40,421 nt of DNA. It comes from Methanobacteriota archaeon. Lineage in GTDB: Archaea > Thermoplasmatota > Poseidoniia > Poseidoniales > Poseidoniaceae. This document shows positions 33,418 to 40,421 of this stretch, in pieces. Numbering within the stretch: the stretch's first letter is position 1; each line of letters opens with the position of its first letter. The notes under the pieces were generated by a model. It was not told where the DNA came from. It saw only the letters and a program-made list of their open reading frames with translations, and did not search any database. The stretch spans positions 1 through 40,421 of the forward strand of contig JABIHC010000082.1 of assembly GCA_018649825.1 (NCBI GenBank). Reading direction: 5' to 3'. Both the position numbers and the translations under genes were made by a program.

Positions 33418-33532
33418 CCCTTCAAGAGCCTTACCGGCTCAAAAGCAACTGCTAAATCTACCTCTCATCACATGAAAAGTTGACTTTTCTTCTAGAAAAA
33501 CACAGGTGCATATCTTCTTTTTGTAAAAACAT

Positions 33533-33967
33533 CTATCTTTGAGTCAACTCAACTAGTACTCCGCCGGTACTCTTTGGATGGACAAAGGCAATCATTTTCC
33601 CTCCCGCTCCGATTACCGGATTTCGATTGATCAGCATTACTTCATTGTCATGTAAATAATCCAAAATAGCTTGTAGATTTCCCACGCTAAAGCAAATTTG
33701 TTGAACACCTATCCCTTTCTTGGCAATAAATCGCCCAATTGGTGTATCCTCAGAGGTCGGTTCAAGCAACTCAATCTTCGCAGGTCTCCCACTGGCAGTG
33801 GTAAAAAAGCGCGTGGTTACACCTTGTTCGTCAACCAATTCATCTTTCACCCCCTGCTCAAGCCCAAGCAATTGCCAAAACTTACTCGCTTGTTCAAGAT
33901 TTTCACATGCAATGCCAATGTGGTCAACCATCACTGGTCCAACTTTATTTGCTATTTCTTCGTTCAT
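33533..33967 (-). CDS. mce: Methylmalonyl-CoA epimerase (VOC superfamily)
   Basis: It converts (2S)- to (2R)-methylmalonyl-CoA so the mutase can act. The 144-residue protein has the two glyoxalase-like halves: VDHIGIACENLEQASKFWQLLG, the metal ligand Glu in KIELLEP, and the C-terminal VHPKSTGGVLVELTQ with the catalytic/metal Glu. One unusual point is GVQQICFSV, where family members usually read HHIAF; the metal-ligand His is therefore replaced by Gln. GGGTG five bases before the ATG fixes the start. It directly follows the mutase gene (12 bases), which makes the assignment firm. Confidence 0.88.
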   Translation of the reverse strand: MNEEIANKVGPVMVDHIGIACENLEQASKFWQLLGLEQGVKDELVDEQGVTTRFFTTASGRPAKIELLEPTSEDTPIGRFIAKKGIGVQQICFSVGNLQAILDYLHDNEVMLINRNPVIGAGGKMIAFVHPKSTGGVLVELTQR

Positions 33968-33979
33968 TATTTCACCCGC

Positions 33980-35554
33980 TTAAAACCCGCTCGGTGAACG
34001 GTATGTGCCAAAGATTTCCTTCATTGAATTCATCACCTCTCCGAGAGTACAATTATTTCGCACAGCCTCAATGATTAGCGGGAAAATATTTTCCTCACCA
34101 TTTGCACAAGAACTTACTGCAGCTAAGCATTGTTTGACCTTTTCCATATCTCTTGATTTTTTCAAATTAGCCAAATTATCCAACTGCGTTTGTGCTATTG
34201 CCGGATCTAGGGTAAGGGTTTCAGGCCCTTCTCCTTCATCCATTAATCCATGGTTCACTCCGACAATTTTTCTTTCTCCTGATTCTACTTGCTGGAGGTG
34301 TTCCCATGCAGCATCGTGTATTGCCCTCTGCTGGTAGCCATCTTCCATCGCCTTCAGGGCACCGCCATAGGAATCAATTTTTTCAATTTCACTTCTTGCG
34401 AGAGAGTATATTTTTTCGGTCAAATATTCAACATGATGTGAACCTCCGAGTGGATCAACTACATCTGCCGCTCCACTTTCTTCGGCAATTACTTGCTGAG
34501 TTCTAAGGGCCACCGTTGCACTTTTTTCGGTTGGAAGTCCCAACGCTTCATCAAAGGAATTAGTGTGAAGGCTTTGAGTCCCTCCACATACTGCAGCAAG
34601 TGCTTGAATTGTAACTCTAGCAATATTGTTTAATGGTTGTTGGGCGGTTAGTGAAACCCCTGCGACTTGAGTATGGAATCTCAGCATGGAACTCTTTGGG
34701 TTAGTAGGTTTAAAGTGCTCAGTCATCAAATCATGCCACAATTTTCTCGCTGCTCTAAACTTAGCAATTTCCTCAAAAAAGTCATTATGGCAATTAAAGA
34801 AGAATGAGAGACGTGGTGCAAATGAATCAACTTCCAATCCTGCATCAACTGCATATTTAACATATTCAAGAGCATTGGATAATGTGTATGCAACTTCTTG
34901 AACAGCAGTTGAACCTGCTTCTCTAATGTGGTAGCCAGAAATTGAAATTGTATTCCATTGAGGAACGGAGTTTGTGCAGTATTGAAAAATGTCACTAATC
35001 AATCTCATACTGTGGCTAGGTGGGAACACATATGTCCCTCTTGCGATGTATTCCTTGAGAATGTCATTTTGTATTGTACCTCGGATTTCACTTTGCGACA
35101 CGCCCTGTTCCTCAGCAACCACAATATACATGGCTAGCAAGATAATTGCTGGTGAATTAATTGTCATGGATGTGGAAACTTTATCCAAGGGAATATCAGC
35201 AAATAATTGCTGCATATCTGCAACACTATCTATGGCTACCCCTACTTTCCCAATTTCACCTGCAGACAACGCATCGTCACTGTCCATTCCCAATTGAGTG
35301 GGTAGGTCAAAAGCCACAGAGAGTCCTTTTTGCCCTCTATCGAGCAATAGTTTAAAGCGCTCGTTAGTTTGTTTTGCGCTTGAAAACCCAGCGTATTGGC
35401 GCATAGTCCACAAACGCGAACGATACATTGTGGAGTGAATTCCTCTTGTATATGGTGGCTGGCCAGCATTTTCGCTACTAGCATTTTCACCATCTTCTTG
35501 AAAATCAAGTGGAATCTTAATGCCGCTCAATGTTTCCCATTTCTCTTTACGCAA
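33980..35554 (-). CDS. Methylmalonyl-CoA mutase, large (catalytic) subunit
   Basis: It isomerises (R)-methylmalonyl-CoA to succinyl-CoA with adenosylcobalamin. The 524-residue protein holds the TIM-barrel catalytic domain only: RQYAGFSSAKQTN with the active-site Tyr, FDLPTQLGMDSDD, IQNDILKEYIARGTYVFPP, SISGYHIREAGSTAVQE with the catalytic His, and NSFDEALGLPTE. The cobalamin-binding domain (DxHxxG) is absent, as in archaea with a separate small subunit, which is not in this window. The start is a TTG at 35554, five bases after GGAGGTG; the ATG at 35596 would extend through a palindrome. Epimerase follows. Confidence 0.92.
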   Translation of the reverse strand: MRKEKWETLSGIKIPLDFQEDGENASSENAGQPPYTRGIHSTMYRSRLWTMRQYAGFSSAKQTNERFKLLLDRGQKGLSVAFDLPTQLGMDSDDALSAGEIGKVGVAIDSVADMQQLFADIPLDKVSTSMTINSPAIILLAMYIVVAEEQGVSQSEIRGTIQNDILKEYIARGTYVFPPSHSMRLISDIFQYCTNSVPQWNTISISGYHIREAGSTAVQEVAYTLSNALEYVKYAVDAGLEVDSFAPRLSFFFNCHNDFFEEIAKFRAARKLWHDLMTEHFKPTNPKSSMLRFHTQVAGVSLTAQQPLNNIARVTIQALAAVCGGTQSLHTNSFDEALGLPTEKSATVALRTQQVIAEESGAADVVDPLGGSHHVEYLTEKIYSLARSEIEKIDSYGGALKAMEDGYQQRAIHDAAWEHLQQVESGERKIVGVNHGLMDEGEGPETLTLDPAIAQTQLDNLANLKKSRDMEKVKQCLAAVSSCANGEENIFPLIIEAVRNNCTLGEVMNSMKEIFGTYRSPSGF

Positions 35555-35584
35555 AAATACACCTCCCCTGTTGTGCTTGCGAGT

Positions 35585-35598
35585 GAGTGCTAGCACTC
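35585..35598. promoter_or_regulatory. Perfect 14-bp palindrome GAGTGCTAGCACTC
   Basis: The palindrome fills the short space between the FKBP stop and the mutase start. It could be an operator for the mutase/epimerase genes or a small RNA hairpin. No T-run follows on the minus strand, so it is not a simple terminator. Confidence 0.5.
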
Positions 35599-35609
35599 AA
35601 ACTATTGCC

Positions 35610-36113
35610 TCAATGGTGGTGGTGTCCATCGGGGCCGTGTGCATGACCATGAGACAATTCTTCCTCAGATGCCTTTCGGAGTTCGACTACTTCAACATCA
35701 AAGGTAAGCGTTTGTCCGGCTAGGAAGTGATTAAAATCAACTGTTACGGTTTCAGCACCAATGGTAAGAATTCTGAAAGGTGCAGGTTGCCCCTGCATAT
35801 CGGCAACAAGAGTCATTCCTACTTCCAACTTGAACTCATCGTCATCTTCGGGGAATTGCGCCTTGGGTAGTTCCATGACACCATTCTCATCTCTTTCTCC
35901 ATATGCGCGTGCGGGTTCAAGGGTGAATTTCCGTGATTCTCCTTTCTTTGCACCCATGATTTCCTCTTCAAATCCAGGGATCATTTGCATATGCCCAACT
36001 AAGAAAGTCAACGGCTCGCCACCATCACTAGTGTCAAAGACGCTATCGTCTTGTAGAGTTCCGGTATAATGTACGCTCGCAATAATATCTTTTTCAACAA
36101 CTTCGTCTGACAT
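35610..36113 (-). CDS. FKBP-type peptidyl-prolyl isomerase, SlyD-like with His-rich tail
   Basis: A cytosolic folding helper of 167 residues. The FKBP half-domains (VHYTGTLQDDSVFDTS, ITFLVG-type PLTFLVGHMQMIPGFEEEIMGAKKGE) flank an IF insert domain (YGERDENGVMELPKAQF), and FNHFLAGQTLTFDVEVVEL closes the fold, as in SlyD and archaeal FKBPs. The tail HGHAHGPDGHHHH is likely to bind nickel or zinc. The start at 36113 follows AAGGTG by six bases; that site lies at the end of the preceding gene, five bases away. Confidence 0.92.
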   Translation of the reverse strand: MSDEVVEKDIIASVHYTGTLQDDSVFDTSDGGEPLTFLVGHMQMIPGFEEEIMGAKKGESRKFTLEPARAYGERDENGVMELPKAQFPEDDDEFKLEVGMTLVADMQGQPAPFRILTIGAETVTVDFNHFLAGQTLTFDVEVVELRKASEEELSHGHAHGPDGHHHH

Positions 36114-36118
36114 ATTTT

Positions 36119-37108
36119 TCACCTTCTTGTAGTATATGAATATACAAGAGTTTTCAGCTTTGCAGCAATATTTGCAGGCAGAATAAGTTCTGCCTCTTTT
36201 TCCTCAATGAATTCAATAGCAGCATCAATACCAATGCGCTCGCCCTTTGCCCATATTTGACCAATGATATTGGAGCGATGTTCTTCCTCAACTGCTTCAT
36301 TATCAAGAATATCTTTGACTTCATATTTGTATTCCAAATACTTTCGTCGGCTGAGCTTTTTGGATTTCGGTTGCCTGCCGCCGCCTTTCTGATCAGGGCG
36401 GCGTCGGCGTTTTGGTTTGAATGAACCAACTTTTTTGGCAACAGCCTCAATGGATTTCTTAGCCGCACCTTCTAAGTGTGGATTAGCAATAATGGTTTCT
36501 CCTTCTGGTGCAATTACTACTTGCTCAAGGGAAACAGTCGCCTCACTTTCCATAACCTCTAATTGAACCTCAATGGCATTAACCTCTTCTGGTAATTCAG
36601 TTTCGGCGTTATCTTCACTTTGGGGTGTCTCAACAACCTCTTCAATAGACTTCTCATCACTGGAGAGGGGTGCCTCTGGAGTTTCAGGGAGATTTTCCGC
36701 TTCAACTAATGGTACTTCAGCGACCTCTTTTATTTCCTCAATTGGTATTTCTGGAACATCTATTTCACTTGGCTTATCAAGTGCCTCTCGCTTTTCCACT
36801 AGTGCGGCACTTTTCTGCTCTAGTGTTTCTTCCTTGTCTTTTTTGAAAACAGAAGGTGCTGCTTGGGGCTTGATTTGCTTGGTAAGATAAGCAGCAGGTA
36901 CCGCAGGTGCAGCACTTGCTTGTGTCTGTTCAAAGCGCTTTTTCATTTCCGCTGCAGTCGGTTTTCTTTGTGAAGCCGGCTTTGCTTGCTTTGGAGTAGG
37001 TTTGGGGGCAGGTGGACGAGTGGCTTTGGACTTGGATGTCTTTGAGCCACCTGTGAAGATGTTTGACGGGTCTTCGCCGCCACGACGTCTTCTCCCTCTT
37101 CCTCTCAC
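36119..37108 (-). CDS. Basic/acidic disordered protein with conserved-looking C-terminal helical domain, unknown
   Basis: I do not recognise a family. With the GTG at 37108 as start the product has 329 residues. It begins with an Arg/Gly-rich patch (RGRGRRRRGGEDPSNIF), then a Lys/Pro/Ala-rich stretch, then about 130 strongly acidic residues (Glu/Val/Pro). A basic patch (KPKRRRRPDQKGGG) follows, and a compact helical C-terminal domain of about 75 residues (YLEYKYEVKDILDNEAVEEEHRSN). The ORF-track ATG at 37234 would overlap kae1 by 62 bases; GGGAG eight bases before the GTG supports the shorter form. The RGG-like patch hints at RNA binding. It lies between kae1 and the FKBP gene. Confidence 0.65.
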   Translation of the reverse strand: MRGRGRRRRGGEDPSNIFTGGSKTSKSKATRPPAPKPTPKQAKPASQRKPTAAEMKKRFEQTQASAAPAVPAAYLTKQIKPQAAPSVFKKDKEETLEQKSAALVEKREALDKPSEIDVPEIPIEEIKEVAEVPLVEAENLPETPEAPLSSDEKSIEEVVETPQSEDNAETELPEEVNAIEVQLEVMESEATVSLEQVVIAPEGETIIANPHLEGAAKKSIEAVAKKVGSFKPKRRRRPDQKGGGRQPKSKKLSRRKYLEYKYEVKDILDNEAVEEEHRSNIIGQIWAKGERIGIDAAIEFIEEKEAELILPANIAAKLKTLVYSYTTRR

Positions 37109-37172
37109 TATACAGTCTCCCGTATTTTTGTCGTGAAAACGGCCTCTTATAACCACTTGTGCAAGAAAACGA

Positions 37173-38189
37173 TTAACTCCAAGTAATTTCAGCACTGTCA
37201 GTACGCATATATTGATTGATTTTACTATCCTCAATGTTCATTTCATTGCCGCTTATGAGGCGAAGTCGCCCGAGAACTGCAATCATACTTCCATTGTCAA
37301 TACAATATTTTTTTTCAGGAACAAAACACTCGCCATCACGTTGTTCAGCCATCATGGAAGACATATTTCGCAATTTTTGATTACATGCAACACCGCCACC
37401 CAAAAGCAATTCGCTCTTACCTGTGTGAGCAAGTGCTCTTTCAGCAACTTCAACGCATGCAGCAAAAACGTGTTCCTGTAAACTCCAGCAAACAGCATCT
37501 AAGGGCGCTCCCTTTGCAACCATCATCAATGCCGCAGTAAGAACTCCCGAGAATGCAAGATCCATTCCCTGAACTGCATATGGTAAGGAAAAATCGTCAA
37601 GGCTGGAGTTTGGGTTCGCAGTAATCCATCGTAGCGCATTTTTTTCTATCACTGGTCCTCCTGGAAAAGGTATGCCCTGTTCACGGGCAAATTTATCCAA
37701 CATATTTCCAATTCCAATGTCCAAAGTTTCTCCGAGCACTCTGTACTTCCCCTCAAGACGGGCAATGATTTGGGTATTTCCACCAGATACATACAAGAGT
37801 ACTGGGTCACTACAATCACATTCTTGTCTGCCTATTTCGATGTGTGCAACACAGTGATTAACGCCAATCAATGGCACCTCCCAAGCAGTTGATATTGTCC
37901 TTGCAACAGATGCTCCAATACGTAAACAAGGGCCTAAACCTGGACCCTGCGAGAATGCAATTGCTGAAATATCTTCACTTTTCAATGAATGTTTTGCAAA
38001 TAATTGTTCGATTAATGATTGACAATTTTCAGCATGATGATCGGCAGCTTCCCGTGGATGAATCCCCCCCTTTACTGGGCGAACAAATGCCGAAGTAGAA
38101 GGTAAAGGGTTACCCTCGTCGTCACACAATCCAATGGAAAAGGTGTGCGCAGTAGACTCTATTCCGAGCGTGTAAGACATTGGTTTCAT
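37173..38189 (-). CDS. kae1: Kae1, tRNA N6-threonylcarbamoyladenosine synthase subunit
   Basis: The catalytic KEOPS subunit that adds threonylcarbamoyl to A37 of ANN-decoding tRNAs. The 338-residue ASKHA-fold protein has LGIESTAHTFSIGL, the metal-binding HCVAHIEIGR, LYVSGGNTQII, FPGGPVIEK and LLGGGVACNQKLRNM. There is no Bud32 kinase fusion, unlike in some euryarchaea, so Bud32 is elsewhere. Of three in-frame ATGs (38207, 38189, 38180) I favour 38189. It lies about 25 bases from TTCATATG on the minus strand, consistent with a leaderless transcript; 38180 is also reasonable. It is divergent from hutI. Confidence 0.93.
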   Translation of the reverse strand: MKPMSYTLGIESTAHTFSIGLCDDEGNPLPSTSAFVRPVKGGIHPREAADHHAENCQSLIEQLFAKHSLKSEDISAIAFSQGPGLGPCLRIGASVARTISTAWEVPLIGVNHCVAHIEIGRQECDCSDPVLLYVSGGNTQIIARLEGKYRVLGETLDIGIGNMLDKFAREQGIPFPGGPVIEKNALRWITANPNSSLDDFSLPYAVQGMDLAFSGVLTAALMMVAKGAPLDAVCWSLQEHVFAACVEVAERALAHTGKSELLLGGGVACNQKLRNMSSMMAEQRDGECFVPEKKYCIDNGSMIAVLGRLRLISGNEMNIEDSKINQYMRTDSAEITWS

Positions 38190-38217
38190 ATCAACTGACG
38201 AGGGCATAACATATGAA
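38184..38217. promoter_or_regulatory. Symmetrical overlapping promoters of kae1 and hutI
   Basis: TTCATAT (38185-38191) and ATATGAA (38211-38217) form a perfect seven-base inverted repeat. Each arm is a TATA-like box about 25 bases from the start codon on the opposite side, and each arm contains the other gene's start codon. Both transcripts are therefore expected to be leaderless and to compete. Confidence 0.6.
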
Positions 38218-39607
38218 CACTCCCACCCCTGCTTGCATCATGCGCACTCTATTGGTGGGATGCGGTCCCATCGCTCACCTCGCCAAAGGCAAGGGTCCAG
38301 TCTGCGGCGCTGAAATGTCAAATGTGGAAGAATTAGTAAGTCCAAAAGGCATGGGTATTTTGATTGAAAATGGCATTATCTGTCAAATATCAAATGAGCA
38401 AGAATTGCTTGAGGAATATGCTCCCTGGGTAAATAAGGGAAGCATACATTCCCCCACTTCTTCAAGAAATAGGCCGAAATTATCTGAATATACTCAACAG
38501 GACGGTACCCGCATCCTTAATTTAGGCGGCAGTGCAATTATTCCCGGGCTCATTGATTCACATTCCCATCTCCTTTGGGCTGGTGATAGGTCACAGGAAT
38601 CTCAATGGCGCGCACAGGGTAAATCGTATGCTGAAATCGCTCAATTGGGTGGAGGCATAGGGTATACTGTCGCCGAAACCCGTCAGTCATCAAAGCAAGA
38701 TTTGCTAAACCTTGGTATCGACCGATTACAAACTGCTTTGCGAAATGGCACAACAATTCTAGAGGCAAAAAGTGGCTATGGGTTAACAACTGAATCCGAG
38801 TTACTATTACTGGATGCTGCAAATGAATTGCAGAAGATTTCAGGTTTGCCAGCACTTGACCTCACTTGGCTAGGCGCCCATGACACGCCACCAAGTGCTA
38901 TGGATGCCAATCTCTCTAGACAGTCATATGTAGAATCAATCTTAAGCGAACAACTACCACAAGTATTGGAACAAAATATTGCCCGTTCAGCAGATGTTTT
39001 CTGTGAGCCAGGTTGGTTTACAATTGAGGAGACCGCTGAGATACTTACTGCTTCAAAAAAGGGGGGACTTGACCTTCGCATACATGTAGATGAGTTCAAG
39101 GATGGTGGTGGATTGGAGTTGGCAGCAGAAATTGAAGTTACTACTGCTGACCACGCTCATCATTCATCAGACGATGCTAGGCAAAAAGCCCATGATGCTG
39201 GAGTAATGCAAGGTTTTTTACCAGGGACTCCTTATGTCATGGGTGAAGAATCACCTCCATTATTACATTGTCAAAATGAAGGCTGGATGTTTAGTATTGC
39301 TACTGATTATAACCCAAACTGCATGACTTTATCCTTGCCATTTATCGGCTCCTTGGCAGTAAATAGGGGGGGTCTAGATCCATTAGCAGCTCTTGTTGCT
39401 TGTACCCGTAATTCGGGGCATACAATTGCCAATTCTTCTGCAAAACCCCATGGGATGATAGTTGAGGGTGGCATCGCAGATCTAAATATTCTTTCAAGTA
39501 GGCAGTGGCAGTATTGGTGTTTGAGTCCTGGTGATTCGCCCTTTGCTGCAACCATGATTGCAGGCGAATTGCACAAGCACAATTCTATTGGTGGAGTGAC
39601 ACGCTAA
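38213..39607 (+). CDS. hutI: Imidazolonepropionase
   Basis: It hydrolyses imidazolone-5-propionate to N-formimino-glutamate, step three of histidine breakdown. The 464-residue amidohydrolase has the metal site DSHSHLLWAGDRSQE, the substrate segment GGGIGYTV, KSGYGLTTESELLLL, the metal His in IHVDEFKDGGG and ADHAHHSSD, and the metal Asp in IATDYNPNC. The N-terminal 100 residues hold the small beta-domain with an insert (roughly residues 70-95), giving a length above the usual 400-420. No other hut genes are in the window. The start codon lies within a TATA-like element of kae1. Confidence 0.92.
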   Translation: MNTPTPACIMRTLLVGCGPIAHLAKGKGPVCGAEMSNVEELVSPKGMGILIENGIICQISNEQELLEEYAPWVNKGSIHSPTSSRNRPKLSEYTQQDGTRILNLGGSAIIPGLIDSHSHLLWAGDRSQESQWRAQGKSYAEIAQLGGGIGYTVAETRQSSKQDLLNLGIDRLQTALRNGTTILEAKSGYGLTTESELLLLDAANELQKISGLPALDLTWLGAHDTPPSAMDANLSRQSYVESILSEQLPQVLEQNIARSADVFCEPGWFTIEETAEILTASKKGGLDLRIHVDEFKDGGGLELAAEIEVTTADHAHHSSDDARQKAHDAGVMQGFLPGTPYVMGEESPPLLHCQNEGWMFSIATDYNPNCMTLSLPFIGSLAVNRGGLDPLAALVACTRNSGHTIANSSAKPHGMIVEGGIADLNILSSRQWQYWCLSPGDSPFAATMIAGELHKHNSIGGVTR

Positions 39608-39806
39608 ATGGGCATGGTTTGAAAAAACAGTAAATGTAATAAATATAGGCAAATGACGATATTTCAATAAAGGCTCAGGGAAGTGGAAAAATGTACGATG
39701 ATCAAAGTGCGAAACTATCCCCCTCTCTCCCAGTCTGTTTGCAAACACTTCGTTTTCTTCCTTCACTAAACCCATGCATGATGAATGCCATAAATCTAAA
39801 TCTGGA

Positions 39807-39883
39807 TATAAAAATACTCACAATTTATGAAAAAACACCACAAGGGCGCGTGTTAGACTTTTAATGTTATTTCAGGTGATACT
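39807..39883 (+). promoter_or_regulatory. TATA box and ribosome-binding site of the 104-residue gene
   Basis: TATAAAAAT at 39807-39815 is a strong archaeal TATA box, predicting a start near 39835 and a leader of about 50 bases. AGGTG at 39874-39878 is five bases before the ATG at 39884. The rest of the 276-base gap (39608-39806) holds no gene; a ten-base palindrome GTTTGCAAAC sits at 39737. Confidence 0.6.
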
Positions 39884-40198
39884 ATGTTAATGGAAACGAT
39901 TGTATGTTCGGCAAGAAAAGGTAGGGATGTACGGCTATTGCGATTATTAGAATCTCGCCAAGCTTTCAAAAATCGCTGTGAAGGTTGTATGGGTGCCTGG
40001 GTTGCACCAGCATCGGGGCAGAAAGGGATGTTTTTGGTCCAAGCAATATATGTTGATGAGGTTGCATGGAAAAATGCCAACGATCGGGTTATTTCTGAAC
40101 TTGATAGCAAAGATGGAGGAATTGATGTTGAATTTGCAGGTCCTCCGCTCATTGGCATGTTTACAATTGAGGCCGAGCAACTGCCATTCTCTAATTAG
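39884..40198 (+). CDS. Small protein, possibly ABM-like dimeric alpha/beta-barrel
   Basis: A 104-residue soluble protein. The pattern of strand (METIVCSARKG), helix (RDVRLLRLLESRQAFKNRCEG), strand (CMGAWVAPASGQKGMFLVQAIYV), helix (DEVAWKNANDRVISELDSK) and strand (MFTIEAEQL) resembles the antibiotic-biosynthesis-monooxygenase/dimeric ferredoxin-like fold. No catalytic residue is identifiable, so no reaction is assigned. It has its own TATA box and ribosome-binding site and ends at a strong terminator, so it is probably a single-gene unit. Confidence 0.6.
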   Translation: MLMETIVCSARKGRDVRLLRLLESRQAFKNRCEGCMGAWVAPASGQKGMFLVQAIYVDEVAWKNANDRVISELDSKDGGIDVEFAGPPLIGMFTIEAEQLPFSN

Positions 40199-40257
40199 AC
40201 AAAAAAAGAGCCCCCGTTCGGGCGCATAATGATAGTTATGCGCCCTTTGATACTTTT
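40199..40257. terminator. Two-way terminator region
   Basis: GGGCGCATAA (40220-40229), loop TGATAG, TTATGCGCCC (40236-40245) is a perfect ten-base stem followed on the plus strand by TTTGATACTTTTT. On the minus strand the same stem leads into GCCCGAACGGGGGC and a run of seven T. It can serve transcripts from both sides. Confidence 0.75.
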
Positions 40258-40372
40258 TGGCCATTCTGTGAAAACCTTCGATTCGCTAAAATCATCCCAA
40301 GTAGCCTCGCAGTATTGCGTTTATTGACTAATTGGCGAGAAATGAATTTTTCTAATGGCCAGTTTTACCCAT
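40236..40372 (-). pseudogene. Possible small basic gene with a one-base frameshift
   Basis: A 40-codon minus-strand frame ends at TAA 40236-40238 inside the terminator stem and reads like coding sequence (KRNTARLLGMILANRRF). It has no start codon in frame. An ATG at 40372 with GGGTG four bases upstream reads MGKTG and then leaves the frame; one extra base in the GGCC at 40357-40360 would join the two into a 45-residue basic protein. A sequencing error, a decayed gene or chance are all possible. Confidence 0.3.
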
Positions 40373-40421
40373 TTATCACCCTTTGAGCCTAGAGGGGAAG
40401 GGGTGCTAGTTGAGAAGGATG

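Noticed and set aside
35585-35598. CIRCE heat-shock operator
   Set aside because: The half-sites are in reversed order without the nine-base spacer, and no HrcA or chaperonin gene is near.
40260-40421. Possible tRNA or start of another gene at the right edge
   Set aside because: No cloverleaf can be drawn; the ATG at 40419 lies at the very end and cannot be judged.

Overview
The window looks like a chromosomal segment of a marine planktonic archaeon, most likely Marine Group II (Candidatus Poseidoniales, Thermoplasmatota). The archaeal assignment rests on a ribosomal cluster of S19e, PDCD5, L39e, L31e and S17e, on Kae1, on a split methylmalonyl-CoA mutase, on a GGAGGTG-type Shine-Dalgarno placed 5-7 nt before starts, and on several leaderless-looking promoters. 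The order-level guess comes from my memory of the gene styles (multi-domain secreted proteins with one C-terminal anchor, Thr/Glu-rich tails, bacterial-type FolE) and has not been searched. The DNA is AT-leaning, genes are tightly packed, and no stretch longer than 300 bases lacks a gene. I see no rRNA, tRNA, insertion sequence, CRISPR array or prophage.

Layout. 1-9.1 kb: 3' end of a serine hydroxymethyltransferase gene, then a leftward group of a large membrane/TPR protein, an AlaA-type aminotransferase, an EVE-domain protein and an MMPL/RND transporter. 9.3-16.7 kb: valyl-tRNA synthetase facing DNA polymerase IV, an iodotyrosine-deiodinase-like nitroreductase, a short-form phosphoglycerate dehydrogenase, an unknown membrane protein and an A-type Fe-S carrier. 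16.7-24.8 kb: a TPR protein with internal repeats, a YfgD/ArsC-like reductase, and a leftward group coding for two surface proteins, a 56-residue membrane protein and a PqqD-like protein. 25.0-27.7 kb: rightward translation operon S19e-PDCD5-L39e-L31e-S17e-orphan-TrmJ.

27.7-31.0 kb is the most interesting part. It is a compact leftward operon holding every step from GTP to preQ0 (FolE, QueD, QueE, QueC), used for 7-deazaguanine modification of nucleic acid. It starts with a small ribbon-helix-helix regulator whose promoter carries nested palindromes over a TATA box. QueC is fused to a complete MsrB (methionine-R-sulfoxide reductase) domain, and its four structural zinc cysteines are replaced by Ser, Ser, Ser and Asp, while the MsrB half keeps its own four zinc cysteines and its catalytic cysteine.

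31.0-38.2 kb: leftward genes for an ABC exporter pair, a small helical protein, methylmalonyl-CoA epimerase and mutase large subunit (propionyl-CoA/odd-chain or branched amino-acid carbon entering succinyl-CoA), an FKBP/SlyD-like isomerase, a basic unknown protein and Kae1. Kae1 is divergent from HutI (histidine degradation) across a 23-bp gap with a symmetrical promoter. 39.6-40.4 kb: a small alpha/beta-barrel-like protein, a two-way terminator, and a possible frameshifted small gene on the minus strand.

Together the genes suggest a heterotroph that degrades amino acids and proteins, with an elaborated surface, standard archaeal translation machinery and an unusual, separately regulated deazaguanine pathway.
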